Assembly: GCF_013391805.1 (NCBI RefSeq)
Contig: NZ_CP058364.1
Location: 930,501 to 994,500 of the forward strand
Length of the DNA stretch: 64,000 nt
Source of the DNA: Galbibacter sp. BG1
GTDB lineage: Bacteria; Bacteroidota; Bacteroidia; Flavobacteriales; Flavobacteriaceae
Direction of reading: 5' to 3'
The translations under genes were made by a program, and so were the position numbers. Below the pieces are notes generated by a model. The model was not told the DNA's origin. It did not search any database and saw only the letters and a list, made by a program, of their open reading frames with translations. Shown here in pieces: positions 55,303-64,000 of this stretch; positions within the stretch are counted from its first letter, which is position 1; each line of letters begins with the position of its first letter.

Positions 55303-56928
55303 ATGAGATACATGAAAAATACATATAAATTATTCATCACAATGATCGCGATAGGAGCTACCTTCGTGTCTTGCCATGATGATTTGGATCAGTCACCTAT
55401 CGATCCAGATAGTTTTACTGAAGAGGATGTTTATGCTAATGCAGATGAAGCTAAAGGAGCGCTATCAAAGCTCTACGCGAGTTTAGCTCTTACGGGGCAA
55501 CAAGGGCCTGCCGGTCAACCCGATATAACTGGTATCGACGAAGGTACTTCTCAATATTCCAGAATGCTTTTCAGTTTAAATGAATTGACGACTGACAATG
55601 CTGTAGTTGGATGGGGAGACCCTGGATTGCCCAACTTACACGCAATGAATTGGGGCGCCAGTAACGATTTTACTTCAGCTATGTATTATCGATTGGCTCA
55701 AGAAGCATCCTTTTGTAATTCTTTTATCGATAAATCGCATGCTTTGGCAGACGATCCAGAAGTTCCATTCTATATCGCGGAAGCAAGATTTTTAAGAGCA
55801 TTTGCTTATTATAATCTTATTGATCTTTATGCTAATGTTCCTTTGGTAACCGAAATTTCAACGGAATTGCCGGAGCAAAACACAAGAGCAGAACTTTTTG
55901 CCTTCGTGGAATCGGAATTATTAGCCATTGAAACGGAATTAAAAGAAAGTGGAGCCAATGAATACGGCCGTGTAGACCGGGTTGCAGCGTGGGCATTATT
56001 ATCTAAGTTATACTTAAATGCAGAGACTTGGATCGGTGAAGCAAAATATTCCGAAGCGGTTACCTATGCCAACAAAGCCATTAATTCTGGCTATTCTTTA
56101 AATACCACTGACGCAAACGGAAACGGTTCTGCCTACGATGAACTTTTCTTGGCAGATAATGATACGAACGGCGCTCAAAATGAATTTATTTTTGCTATTA
56201 ATTTCGATGGAAACCAATCCCGTACTTTCGGAGGAACTACTTTCTTAGTGCACGCTGCGATCGGCGGAGATATGGATCCTTCAGAATTTGGAGTAAATGG
56301 AGGTTGGTCTGGTTTAAGAACTACCAAAGCTTTGGTGGATCAATTTAGCGCTTCCATCATAGAAAACGATGCAGATGGTTTCCCAATTGCATGGTCCGAT
56401 GCTCGGGCGATGTTTTTCACTGAAGGTCAGAATTACGAGATCAATACCATCGCTAATAAATTTACAGATGGTTATGCCGTTACAAAGTTTAAAAATGTAG
56501 ATTCTCAAGGAAATGCCGGAGTTGATGAAGGAGGGGATTTTGTAGACACAGATCTTCCTTTAATACGCTTGGCAGAGATGCATCTTACCTATGCAGAAGC
56601 AGTTTTAAGAGGAGGTTCTGGAGGCGATTTGGCAACAGCAACTTCTTACATCAACGCTTTAAGAGCGCGCGCCAATGCTAGCAGTATAGCTCAAGCCGAT
56701 TTAACTTTAGACTTTATTTTAAGCGAAAGAGCCCGCGAATTATATTGGGAAGGACAGCGAAGAACAGACCTCGTAAGGTACGGCTTATTCACCACAGGTA
56801 GCTATTTATGGCCTTTTAAAGGAGGATCCAGAAATGGTACTTCCGTAGAAAATTATAGAAACCTATTTCCTTTACCTAGCAATATTATATTAATCAATAC
56901 TAATCTAACCCAGAATCCTGGCTACTAA
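55303..56928 (+). CDS. susD: SusD/RagB nutrient-binding outer membrane lipoprotein
   Basis: 541 residues. Lipobox with Cys24 (GATFVSC). The SusD fold shows its TPR-like helices (for example EAKGALSKLYASLALTGQQG and EARFLRAFAYYNLIDLYANVPLV) and the C-terminal LSERARELYWEGQRRTDLVRYG motif typical of SusD proteins. It caps the SusC barrel and captures oligosaccharides. It starts 3 bp after susC; an ATG at 55312 is an alternative start. A SusE gene follows at 11 bp. Family is certain; ligand probably alpha-glucan because of context. Confidence 0.95.
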   Translation: MRYMKNTYKLFITMIAIGATFVSCHDDLDQSPIDPDSFTEEDVYANADEAKGALSKLYASLALTGQQGPAGQPDITGIDEGTSQYSRMLFSLNELTTDNAVVGWGDPGLPNLHAMNWGASNDFTSAMYYRLAQEASFCNSFIDKSHALADDPEVPFYIAEARFLRAFAYYNLIDLYANVPLVTEISTELPEQNTRAELFAFVESELLAIETELKESGANEYGRVDRVAAWALLSKLYLNAETWIGEAKYSEAVTYANKAINSGYSLNTTDANGNGSAYDELFLADNDTNGAQNEFIFAINFDGNQSRTFGGTTFLVHAAIGGDMDPSEFGVNGGWSGLRTTKALVDQFSASIIENDADGFPIAWSDARAMFFTEGQNYEINTIANKFTDGYAVTKFKNVDSQGNAGVDEGGDFVDTDLPLIRLAEMHLTYAEAVLRGGSGGDLATATSYINALRARANASSIAQADLTLDFILSERARELYWEGQRRTDLVRYGLFTTGSYLWPFKGGSRNGTSVENYRNLFPLPSNIILINTNLTQNPGY

Positions 56929-56939
56929 AAATTATAACA

Positions 56940-58094
56940 ATGAAAAAAATATCAATTTTATTATTCGCCTTTGCAGCGGTTCTAAGCTTCAATGCTTGTT
57001 CTGATGATGATGATTTTAGCTTTGTAGCAAAACCGGATCCAGAAGGTATTTCTTTTGAAAACGAACCTCTTGCTTCCTATGCTTTAGAAGCGGAAAATGA
57101 AAATAACTTAGCAGAAAGATTTGTTTGGAATGCTGTTGATTTTGATGCTCCAACACCTGTAAAGTATGAGCTACAATCGTCTGTGGAAAATACTTTTGAA
57201 GGAATGACTATTTTGGCTTCCGATCTTACGGAAACCAATTACGGAGTAACCGTTAAAAATATGATTTCTTTGGCTGAAGAAGCTGGTTTGGACAGCGATC
57301 CAGATACAGAAGCGCCAAATACCGGAAACCTTTTCTTTAGAGTTAGGGCTTATGTTGGAGATAAAGCTTCTAATTTGGTAGAACAATTATCAGATACTCT
57401 TTCGTTGTATGTTGTTTTAGTAGAACCAAAAGACGATGCAGAGCCAATAGAACTTAAACCACAATTATTCCTTGTTGGAGATGCTACGGCAGCGGGTTGG
57501 AATCCTGAAAACACCAATACACCTCTATTTAGAGATCCTGAAAATGAAAACGTATTTTTCTTTACTGGTCGTTTTGCAGGTGGAGCAGATGTTGAAGGCT
57601 TCAAATTATTAGAGACTCTTGGCCAATGGCAACCTCAATGGGGCTTAGATAATGGAAATGTAAGTAACAGCGACCTACTAGGCTCAGATCCTTCTGCTTT
57701 TAAAGTTTCTGAAGACACTTATTACAGTTTCTCAATCAACAAAGAAGATCTTACCTACACTTGGGAAAAGTACGATGCTTCTGCAGCTCCAATTTACAGC
57801 AGTATTGGTATTTTAGGGGATGCTACCGCAGATGGTTGGGATGCCGATCAAGATCTTACCAAGTCAACTTTCGATCCACATATTTGGTATATCGAAGGGA
57901 TTACGGTTACAGATGGAGAAGCCAAATTTAGATTAGATAATACCTGGGATACGAGTTGGGGAGCAGATACAGCCCTAAGCGGACAAGGAACTCTTGGAGG
58001 TCCAAACATTCCAGTAAGTGCCGGAACTTATAATGTTTGGTTTAATGATATAGATGGAAGGTATTTATTTATTCGTCAGGTAACAGAAGAATAG
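56940..58094 (+). CDS. susE: SusE-like starch-binding outer membrane lipoprotein
   Basis: 384 residues with a lipobox at Cys20 (LSFNAC) and an Asp-rich tail after it that favours surface export. An N-terminal SusE domain (about 25-150) is followed by two similar beta-sandwich modules with the LVGDATAAGW / ILGDATADGW motif (about 175-275 and 280-380), containing aromatic residues suited to starch binding (QWQPQWG, TWDTSWG). It would hold polysaccharide at the cell surface beside SusD. It lies 11 bp after susD. Its stop is followed by an inverted repeat before the amylase gene. Confidence 0.9.
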   Translation: MKKISILLFAFAAVLSFNACSDDDDFSFVAKPDPEGISFENEPLASYALEAENENNLAERFVWNAVDFDAPTPVKYELQSSVENTFEGMTILASDLTETNYGVTVKNMISLAEEAGLDSDPDTEAPNTGNLFFRVRAYVGDKASNLVEQLSDTLSLYVVLVEPKDDAEPIELKPQLFLVGDATAAGWNPENTNTPLFRDPENENVFFFTGRFAGGADVEGFKLLETLGQWQPQWGLDNGNVSNSDLLGSDPSAFKVSEDTYYSFSINKEDLTYTWEKYDASAAPIYSSIGILGDATADGWDADQDLTKSTFDPHIWYIEGITVTDGEAKFRLDNTWDTSWGADTALSGQGTLGGPNIPVSAGTYNVWFNDIDGRYLFIRQVTEE

Positions 58095-58118
58095 TCTTTA
58101 GCTTACCCCATTAAAATT

Positions 58119-58160
58119 CAAGGCGAAATATTCATATTCTATGATTGTTTCGCCTTGTTT
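58119..58160 (+). terminator. Long inverted repeat between susE and amylase gene
   Basis: CAAGGCGAAA (58119-58128) and TTTCGCCTTG (58148-58157) form a perfect 10-bp stem with a 19-nt loop, followed by TTT. It could act as a partial terminator or as an RNA-stability hairpin that sets amylase expression below that of the transporter genes. Confidence 0.5.
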
Positions 58161-58195
58161 GCTCAAAACAAAATATAAAACTGAAAATAAAAGTC

Positions 58196-59632
58196 ATGAA
58201 AAATAAATTAATATACACCGCGGTTTTAGCAACCTCATTGCTTTGGTCTTGTTCCAGCGATGATGACACCACAGCAGAACCTCAACCAGAACCAACTCCA
58301 GAGGCCGAGATCGTTCCACTGGAACTGTCTAATTACGATAATGGCAGCCGGGTTATGATGCAAACCTTTTATTGGGACGTAGAGCCTAAAGGTGAGTGGT
58401 GGAATATACTCAGTGAAAAAGTTACAGATTGGGCCGATGCCGGTGTAGACCGACTTTGGTTGCCCGTTGCCACAAAAGGACAGTCGGGACCTTATTCCAT
58501 GGGTTACGATCCATCCGATTATTTCGATTTTGGAGAATACCAACAACACGGTACCGTAGAAACAAGATTTGGAAGCAGGGCAGAACTGGAAAATTTTATA
58601 TCCAAAGCACATGCAGAAGACCTGGAAGTTATTGCCGATATTGTTATTAATCACAATTCGGGCGGTGGAGAAGAATACAACCCATATCGAGACAAAAACA
58701 CATACACTCTTTTTAATGAAGAGAACGGAAATGCTTCAGGAATGTTCAATAGAAATTATGAGAACTTTTACCCTAACAGCACAAGCGATTACGACGAGGG
58801 TAGTTTGTTTTACCCTGAACAAAATTTAGACCACAACCAAGAATATGTTCAAAATTGGCTTTGGAAACAAGATAATTCCGTAGCTAAATATTACATGAAT
58901 ACTATGGGGTTCGACGGTTGGAGATTTGACTATGTGCTTGGTTTTGAACCATGGGTAGTGAAAGCTTGGTTGGAAGAAGTTGGTGGTTTTTCGGTAAGTG
59001 AATTGTGGGATGGTAGATCCGAGGTTCTAGAAGCGTATGCTCAAGAAACAGGTAGTGGGGTTTTCGATTTTTCCACCTTTTACAAACTCGATGAGGCCAT
59101 GGATAGACTGGACGACCTAAGCCATTTAGAAAACAAAATGTTATGGCAAACAATGCCGGAGAAAGCAGTTACTTTTACGGCCAATCACGATACCGAAAAA
59201 GACAGTAACGAAGACAACTTTATATCATCTGAAAATAAACTAAAGGCCTACGCCTTTATATTAACTCATCCGGGATATCCTACAATTTTCTATTCGGACT
59301 ATGAAAATGAAGCCTTCAAGGAACAAATTCAGTTATTAATAAAAATTCACAACAGTTTAGCCACTGGAGAAGTAGAAATTTTATATTCGGATAATGATGA
59401 GTACATCATGAAAAGAAACGGTACAGGTGAAAATCCAGGATTGATACTTTACCTCAATACTTCGCAAAACACTAAGCGAAGATCTATCAAATCCAATTGG
59501 ACACAAACGTATTTAAAAGATTATACAGAAAGCACCAATTTCACTCCTTTAAGTAATGAAAACGGCGAAGTTAGCATAGAAGCTCCGGGGGATGGTTGCG
59601 CTATTTGGTCTATAATGACAACAGCAAAATAA
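58196..59632 (+). CDS. GH13 alpha-amylase lipoprotein (surface amylase candidate)
   Basis: 478 residues from ATG 58196; a TTG at 58145 would put 17 residues before the signal and overlaps the inverted repeat. A lipobox at Cys19 (SLLWSC) is followed by SSDDDTT, an acidic run that often marks surface export of lipoproteins in this phylum. Catalytic residues: Asp245 (GWRFDYV), Glu269 (SVSELWDG) and Asp332 (NHDTEKD). Motif order and VMMQTFYWD at the N-terminus of the barrel fit the GH13 endo-acting amylases. It is the likely surface enzyme that makes oligosaccharides for SusC/D/E. A strong terminator follows. Confidence 0.9.
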   Translation: MKNKLIYTAVLATSLLWSCSSDDDTTAEPQPEPTPEAEIVPLELSNYDNGSRVMMQTFYWDVEPKGEWWNILSEKVTDWADAGVDRLWLPVATKGQSGPYSMGYDPSDYFDFGEYQQHGTVETRFGSRAELENFISKAHAEDLEVIADIVINHNSGGGEEYNPYRDKNTYTLFNEENGNASGMFNRNYENFYPNSTSDYDEGSLFYPEQNLDHNQEYVQNWLWKQDNSVAKYYMNTMGFDGWRFDYVLGFEPWVVKAWLEEVGGFSVSELWDGRSEVLEAYAQETGSGVFDFSTFYKLDEAMDRLDDLSHLENKMLWQTMPEKAVTFTANHDTEKDSNEDNFISSENKLKAYAFILTHPGYPTIFYSDYENEAFKEQIQLLIKIHNSLATGEVEILYSDNDEYIMKRNGTGENPGLILYLNTSQNTKRRSIKSNWTQTYLKDYTESTNFTPLSNENGEVSIEAPGDGCAIWSIMTTAK

Positions 59633-59655
59633 TTATATAATACACTTAGTATTTT

Positions 59656-59690
59656 AAAAGGTGTGTCGATGAATTTCAGCACACCTTTTC
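59656..59690 (+). terminator. Terminator of the susCDE-amylase operon
   Basis: AAAAGGTGTG (59656-59665) pairs perfectly with CACACCTTTT (59680-59689) around a 14-nt loop; the T tract is part of the stem end. It lies 23 bp after the amylase stop. Confidence 0.75.
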
Positions 59691-59926
59691 TAATTATTAG
59701 CAGTTTATAGTAAAAATTACTTTTATTATTATAACAAAATACACCTATAATAATTCGCAAAACCCTATTTTAAGTCTCGATATTTTTATATATTCACACT
59801 TTATTATAACAATTTAACATTGCTTTATGGGTTTTTGGCTTGTTGTCAAGCTAACAAACGGGAAGTCAAGCCTATAATACCAAGTAGTGTTAAATAGCTA
59901 ACTATTTGAACTTAAAATTTAATTGT
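59691..59926. other. Intergenic region upstream of second susC
   Basis: About 236 bp. AT-rich. No AACGTT palindrome was found here, unlike upstream of the first susC, so separate control is likely. No promoter box is convincing. Confidence 0.4.
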
Positions 59927-62900
59927 ATGAAGAACAATTTTCTGAAAGGCTTAGCCCTTGTTGGAGCATTTTTGTGTTTTAGCATGGCGCAAGCCCAGAC
60001 TGTTAGTGGAACAGTCTCTGACGCAACCGGTCCATTACCTGGGGCCAATGTTCTGGTAAAAGGAACATCGAACGGTACACAAACAGATTTTGACGGAAAC
60101 TACACCTTAGATGGTGTACAATCGGGAGCAACATTGGTTTTTAGCTATGTTGGTTTTGCCGCTAAAGAAGTACCGGTGAACGGACAATCAACCGTTAATG
60201 TAACATTACAGGAAGATGCACAAGCTCTTGATGAGGTTATCGTTGTGGGTTACGGTACAACAACCAAAAAAGACGCAACAGGTGCGGTGGAAAGTGTGAA
60301 ATCGGAGGATTTCAATAAAGGTTTAGTGACATCTCCAGATCAATTAATTCAAGGGCGAGTTGCTGGTGTGCAAATTACGCAATCGAGTGGTGAGCCTGGA
60401 GCTGCAGCAAACATTAGAATTAGAGGTACTTCTTCTATTCGAGCAGGAAACGACCCATTAATTGTAGTTGATGGTGTTCCACTCGGAGGAGGTGGTGGTG
60501 CAGGATCCGACGTGGGATTTGGTAGACAAAGTTCCAGAAACCCATTAAGCTTCATTAATCCGAACGACATTGCTAGTATGGACGTCTTAAAGGATGCTTC
60601 CGCAACTGCTATCTATGGTTCGAGAGGGGCAAACGGTGTTATTATTATTACTACTAAAAAAGGTAAAATAGGAAAACCTCAAATAAACTTCAATTCCTCA
60701 GTACAGTTTAGCAAAATCTCTAATGAATACGATCTTATCACAGCAGATGATTACCCGAGTATTGCGGCGGATGTAGGAAATCAAAATCCAGATTTAGGAG
60801 CGCGCCTTGATCCATTCGGTTCAATATTAAGAACCGCGTTTTCTCAACAATATGATTTTTCTTATGGGGCAGCTTCAGAAACTGGGAACTATAGATTTTC
60901 CATGGGCTATCAAGATCAAGAAGGAATTATTAAAGGAACAGGTCAAACTAGATATAGTGGAAGTGTAAACATCACACAACGTGCTTTTAATGATGTTGTA
61001 ACATTTGACTCTAGCGTGATTTACTCTTACATTGGTGATGATGGCGAGGCAGTTTCGGACAATGTTGGAGCCGAAGGAGATCTAATTTCTTCAGCATTAA
61101 GATGGAATCCTACGAGACCTTTTTATAACGCTGATGGCACGTTCAACCAGCCAAGTGACAACCAAAGAAATCCTCAAGCATTTCTAGAGTACTACGAAGA
61201 CAAAACAGAAACTTCTAGGATTCTGGCAAATTTCGCTACTACCATTAACATTACTGAAAACTTAAAATATAAGTTTAATGTTGGTATAGGCAGAAACGAG
61301 TCAACTAGAAGAACTGCTGCATCTTCAGCATTTAACACCAATAACACATTTAATCGAGGAATTGCTTCTTATGAAGACAACTATAATTTTAATAAATTAT
61401 TTGAACATACCCTTAATTATAAAAATGAAATAGCAGAAGGTCTTAATTTAGACGCTCTTATTGGATATTCTTATCAGGCTTTTGAAGCTAAAGGAAACAG
61501 AATGGTGGGAAGGGATTTTAGCATAGCAGACCAAGATCTTTACATAAAAGACATTGGTTATGCAGCTACTTTCCAGCCAACTGAAGTATCGGCATATTTT
61601 AATCCTTCTTTTGAGCTCCAATCGTTTTTTGGTAGAGCAAATATAAATTACAAACAAAAATATTTACTTACGGCAACCTTAAGAGCTGATGGTTCTAGTA
61701 AGTTTGGAGATAATAATAAATATGGTTATTTCCCATCAGTTGGAGCGGCATGGAGATTGAGTCAAGAAGGTTTCTTGCCTGAAGCAATTTCAGAATTCAA
61801 ACTTAGAGGTAACTGGGGTATTACAGGAAATCAAGAGTTTCCTGCTGGCTCTGCCCAAACACAATTTGGCCCAACAGGAGATGGGACAGCCTTACAGCAA
61901 GATAATGTAGCAAATCCCAATTTGCAATGGGAGTCTGTAGAACAATGGGGAGTAGGTTTCGATTACGGTTTTGCCAATAATAGAATTACCGGTTCGGTTG
62001 ATTATTTTAGCAGAACCACAAATGATTTATTATTCAGATTACCCGCAATTCAACCTGCACCAAATGTGAACTATTGGACAAATTTCGATGACATAGAAGT
62101 TTTGAACAATGGACTTGAATTATCGATAAATGCTGCAATCATTGAGAAAGAAGATTTTACTTTCAGTGTCGGATACAATATGGCCTTTTTAAACAATGAA
62201 ATTAAAAACGTTTCCAATCAATTTCCTTTGGGAATCCCTACAGGAGAAATTAATGGTCGTAGTTTGACTGGTCAAACCGCACAACTGTTATATGACGATC
62301 AACCTCTATATTCATTTTATTTACCAGTTTTTGAAGGCTATGATAGTGCGGGGTTACCAATTTATGCAGATACTAATGGTGATGGTGTAATTAATCCTAA
62401 TTTTGATGGTCCTGGAGGATCTTCAGACAGAACATTTGTAGGGGACCCTAATCCAGATATCACCATTGGTATTGCCCTTAATGCTCGTTACAAAAATTTT
62501 GATTTTGGAGCGAATTTAAATGGTGCATATGGTCATCAAATCTATGATAACACAAACGCTGCGCTTTTTTATAAAGGAGCGGTAACTGCTGGTGATAATG
62601 CCACGTATCAAGAAGTGAATTCGGGAGCTGCTGAAACTGGAGGTGGTCCATTTTTATCTACTAAAGATTTACAAAGTGGTGATTTCTTGAGATTAAACAA
62701 CCTTACAGTTGGATATACTTTAAACTCGAATGCCATGGCAACAGACTGGATTCAGTCACTTAGATTTTACGTGACTGGTCAAAACTTATTTGTAATAACA
62801 CCGTATAATGGCTTTGACCCTGAAGTTAACACCAATAAATCAGTTGATGGAGTACCTTCTTTCGGTATTGATTATACATCTTACCCAAGAAGTAGAGGAT

Positions 62901-62929
62901 TTGTTATAGGATTAAATGCTAATTTTTAA
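59927..62929 (+). CDS. Second SusC/RagA TonB-dependent outer membrane transporter
   Basis: 1000 residues from ATG 59927; an upstream TTG adds seven residues and is unlikely. Signal ends SMAQAQ. The carboxypeptidase-like domain (VSGTVSDATGPLPGANVLVKG) and plug (DEVIVVGYGTTTKKDATGAV; later VVDGVPLGGGGGAGSD and ASATAIYGSRGANGVI) precede a beta-barrel ending GLNANF. It is distinct from the first SusC outside the conserved motifs. A SusD gene follows 4 bp downstream, so it is a second import system whose substrate cannot be deduced within the window. Confidence 0.94.
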   Translation: MKNNFLKGLALVGAFLCFSMAQAQTVSGTVSDATGPLPGANVLVKGTSNGTQTDFDGNYTLDGVQSGATLVFSYVGFAAKEVPVNGQSTVNVTLQEDAQALDEVIVVGYGTTTKKDATGAVESVKSEDFNKGLVTSPDQLIQGRVAGVQITQSSGEPGAAANIRIRGTSSIRAGNDPLIVVDGVPLGGGGGAGSDVGFGRQSSRNPLSFINPNDIASMDVLKDASATAIYGSRGANGVIIITTKKGKIGKPQINFNSSVQFSKISNEYDLITADDYPSIAADVGNQNPDLGARLDPFGSILRTAFSQQYDFSYGAASETGNYRFSMGYQDQEGIIKGTGQTRYSGSVNITQRAFNDVVTFDSSVIYSYIGDDGEAVSDNVGAEGDLISSALRWNPTRPFYNADGTFNQPSDNQRNPQAFLEYYEDKTETSRILANFATTINITENLKYKFNVGIGRNESTRRTAASSAFNTNNTFNRGIASYEDNYNFNKLFEHTLNYKNEIAEGLNLDALIGYSYQAFEAKGNRMVGRDFSIADQDLYIKDIGYAATFQPTEVSAYFNPSFELQSFFGRANINYKQKYLLTATLRADGSSKFGDNNKYGYFPSVGAAWRLSQEGFLPEAISEFKLRGNWGITGNQEFPAGSAQTQFGPTGDGTALQQDNVANPNLQWESVEQWGVGFDYGFANNRITGSVDYFSRTTNDLLFRLPAIQPAPNVNYWTNFDDIEVLNNGLELSINAAIIEKEDFTFSVGYNMAFLNNEIKNVSNQFPLGIPTGEINGRSLTGQTAQLLYDDQPLYSFYLPVFEGYDSAGLPIYADTNGDGVINPNFDGPGGSSDRTFVGDPNPDITIGIALNARYKNFDFGANLNGAYGHQIYDNTNAALFYKGAVTAGDNATYQEVNSGAAETGGGPFLSTKDLQSGDFLRLNNLTVGYTLNSNAMATDWIQSLRFYVTGQNLFVITPYNGFDPEVNTNKSVDGVPSFGIDYTSYPRSRGFVIGLNANF

Positions 62930-62933
62930 AAAA

Positions 62934-64000
62934 ATGAAAATGAAAAAATTATATTGGATACTAGTTCTGTTTTTTGCCTTTTTTATAGGCTGTACAGATC
63001 TAGATGAAGAATTAAACGACACTGTAGATAGTGAAGTTGCCAAGGAATCCGCAGATACGGAATCTTTGCTAATAGCGGCCTATCAAGCAATGCGTATTTT
63101 TGATACGCAGGATAATATTTTTGCATTGCAAGCACATACATCAGATGAGATGGCTGGCCCAACCAGAGGACCGGATTGGGATGATGCAGGGATTTGGAGA
63201 GTGCTCCACACTCACGATTGGACAAGCTCCCACAATTATGTTAATAGTGCCTACAATGGTTTGCTAAGTGGAATCTTTAGAGCTACACAAGTTTTAGAAT
63301 TTGCTCCTAATGCAAGTCAAGCAGCTCAAGCCAGATTTTTAAGAGCATTCTTTTCATTTCATATGGTAGACAATTTTGGTCTTGTATTGGGAAGAGAACC
63401 TGGAGAAGATCTTACCCAACCACCATCCATATACTTAAATCGACCTGAAGGGATAGAATTTGTTATTTCTGAATTGGAAGGAGTAATGGATGATCTTCCA
63501 GCGTCTGGACCTGCAGCTTTAGCTACACAAAATGCAGCACATACGCTCTTAGCAAAAGCTTACTTAAACAGAGCAGTTTATATGGCTACAGACGAATCTA
63601 CGAATGCAGCCTCAGCAGGACCATTTACTTTTAGTACCGAGGATATGAATAAAGTTATTGCTCATTGTGATGCTATTATGTCCTCTGGTGATTACCAATT
63701 GGAATCTATGTATTTTGATAATTTTTCTCCTACAAATACTGATGATTCCTCGGAAAATATATTTGTAAGTAACAACGTTCGCGGTGATAATACTGCCAAC
63801 ACGCACTCAAGATGGCACATGACCCTTCACTATAATAATCAACCAGATGGATGGAATGGATTTGTTACATTATCCGATATTTATGACTTGTACGAAGATG
63901 ACGATATTAGAAAAAGCTTTACACCTGATTATTTTGAAGGAAATACTGGTATGAATGCAGGATTTCTAATTGGTCAACAATATGCTGCCGATGGCACCCC
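62934..64000 (+). CDS. Second SusD/RagB-like lipoprotein (5' part, runs off the window)
   Basis: The frame opens at ATG 62934 (another ATG at 62940) and stays open to the window end, about 355 residues. A lipobox ends FFIGC (Cys20), followed by TDLDEELND. Helical segments such as ESADTESLLIAAYQAMRIFD and ASQAAQARFLRAFFSFHMVD and the Asn/Gly-rich central part fit SusD/RagB proteins. It starts 4 bp after the second susC stop and so completes a second SusCD pair. The C-terminus, and with it any downstream enzymes, is missing, so the glycan target is not known. Confidence 0.93.
   Translation, partial: MKMKKLYWILVLFFAFFIGCTDLDEELNDTVDSEVAKESADTESLLIAAYQAMRIFDTQDNIFALQAHTSDEMAGPTRGPDWDDAGIWRVLHTHDWTSSHNYVNSAYNGLLSGIFRATQVLEFAPNASQAAQARFLRAFFSFHMVDNFGLVLGREPGEDLTQPPSIYLNRPEGIEFVISELEGVMDDLPASGPAALATQNAAHTLLAKAYLNRAVYMATDESTNAASAGPFTFSTEDMNKVIAHCDAIMSSGDYQLESMYFDNFSPTNTDDSSENIFVSNNVRGDNTANTHSRWHMTLHYNNQPDGWNGFVTLSDIYDLYEDDDIRKSFTPDYFEGNTGMNAGFLIGQQYAADGT

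Overview
The window looks like chromosome from a marine Flavobacteriaceae (Bacteroidota; Gramella/Zunongwangia/Salegentibacter-like, genus not provable from this sequence). The evidence is SusC/SusD pairs, a type IX secretion (T9SS) type-B sorted adhesin with PorP/SprF and OmpA-like partners, a mevalonate route, AT-rich DNA, A-rich start contexts instead of Shine-Dalgarno sites, and TAnnTTTG promoter boxes (best example upstream of clpP).

Layout. (1) 1-3.9 kb: arsenosugar biosynthesis operon (peroxidase-like protein cut by the window edge, radical-SAM ArsS, TIGR04282-type glycosyltransferase, purine nucleoside phosphorylase, ArsM). (2) 4-8.3 kb: sterol-desaturase-like protein, ClpP, a sulfatase lipoprotein and a GH113-like lipoprotein. 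(3) 8.4-15.4 kb: tightly packed six-gene operon that joins a membrane redox pair (FAD oxidoreductase plus polyferredoxin) to three glycosyltransferases. (4) 15.6-16.4 kb: RsuA/RluB-type pseudouridine synthase with Glu at the usual catalytic Asp position. (5) 16.8-25.9 kb: 2035-residue Ig-repeat adhesin with PorP/SprF and OmpA/PD40 partners. (6) 25.9-31.2 kb: accessory patch with an HNH nuclease, a HigB/HigA-ImmA toxin-antitoxin pair, a LytTR regulator, a CPBP protease, an exactly 21-bp-periodic repeat tract, a duplicated leader repeat and REP-like palindromes. (7) 31.2-36.1 kb: isoprenoid genes (UbiA prenyltransferase, mevalonate kinase, diphosphomevalonate decarboxylase), TspO and a BaiN/HI0933 flavoprotein. 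(8) 36.1-39.2 kb: a second 21-bp tandem array, DcaP-like porin, a toxin-antitoxin pair and a glycerophosphodiesterase. (9) 39.4-59.6 kb: alpha-glucan utilisation locus. (10) 59.9-64 kb: a second SusC/SusD pair running off the window.

How the genes work together. The alpha-glucan locus can be read as a complete route: outer-membrane binding and import (SusC, SusD, SusE), a surface amylase lipoprotein, further amylases (GH13 x2) and a GH97 alpha-glucosidase, inner-membrane MFS import, and cytosolic maltose phosphorylase (GH65) plus beta-phosphoglucomutase. A LacI-type regulator lies between the two divergent arms, and AACGTT palindromes occur upstream of both arms. In the arsenosugar operon, ArsM methylates arsenic and ArsS adds the deoxyadenosyl group. 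The phosphorylase, which carries Asp at the base-recognition position, could then remove adenine before glycosyl transfer.

No rRNA, tRNA, CRISPR array, complete insertion sequence or prophage was seen. The most unusual items are the two 21-bp-periodic arrays of different sequence, the repeated leader preceding two unrelated accessory genes, the redox-glycosyltransferase operon and the two enzymes with active-site substitutions.
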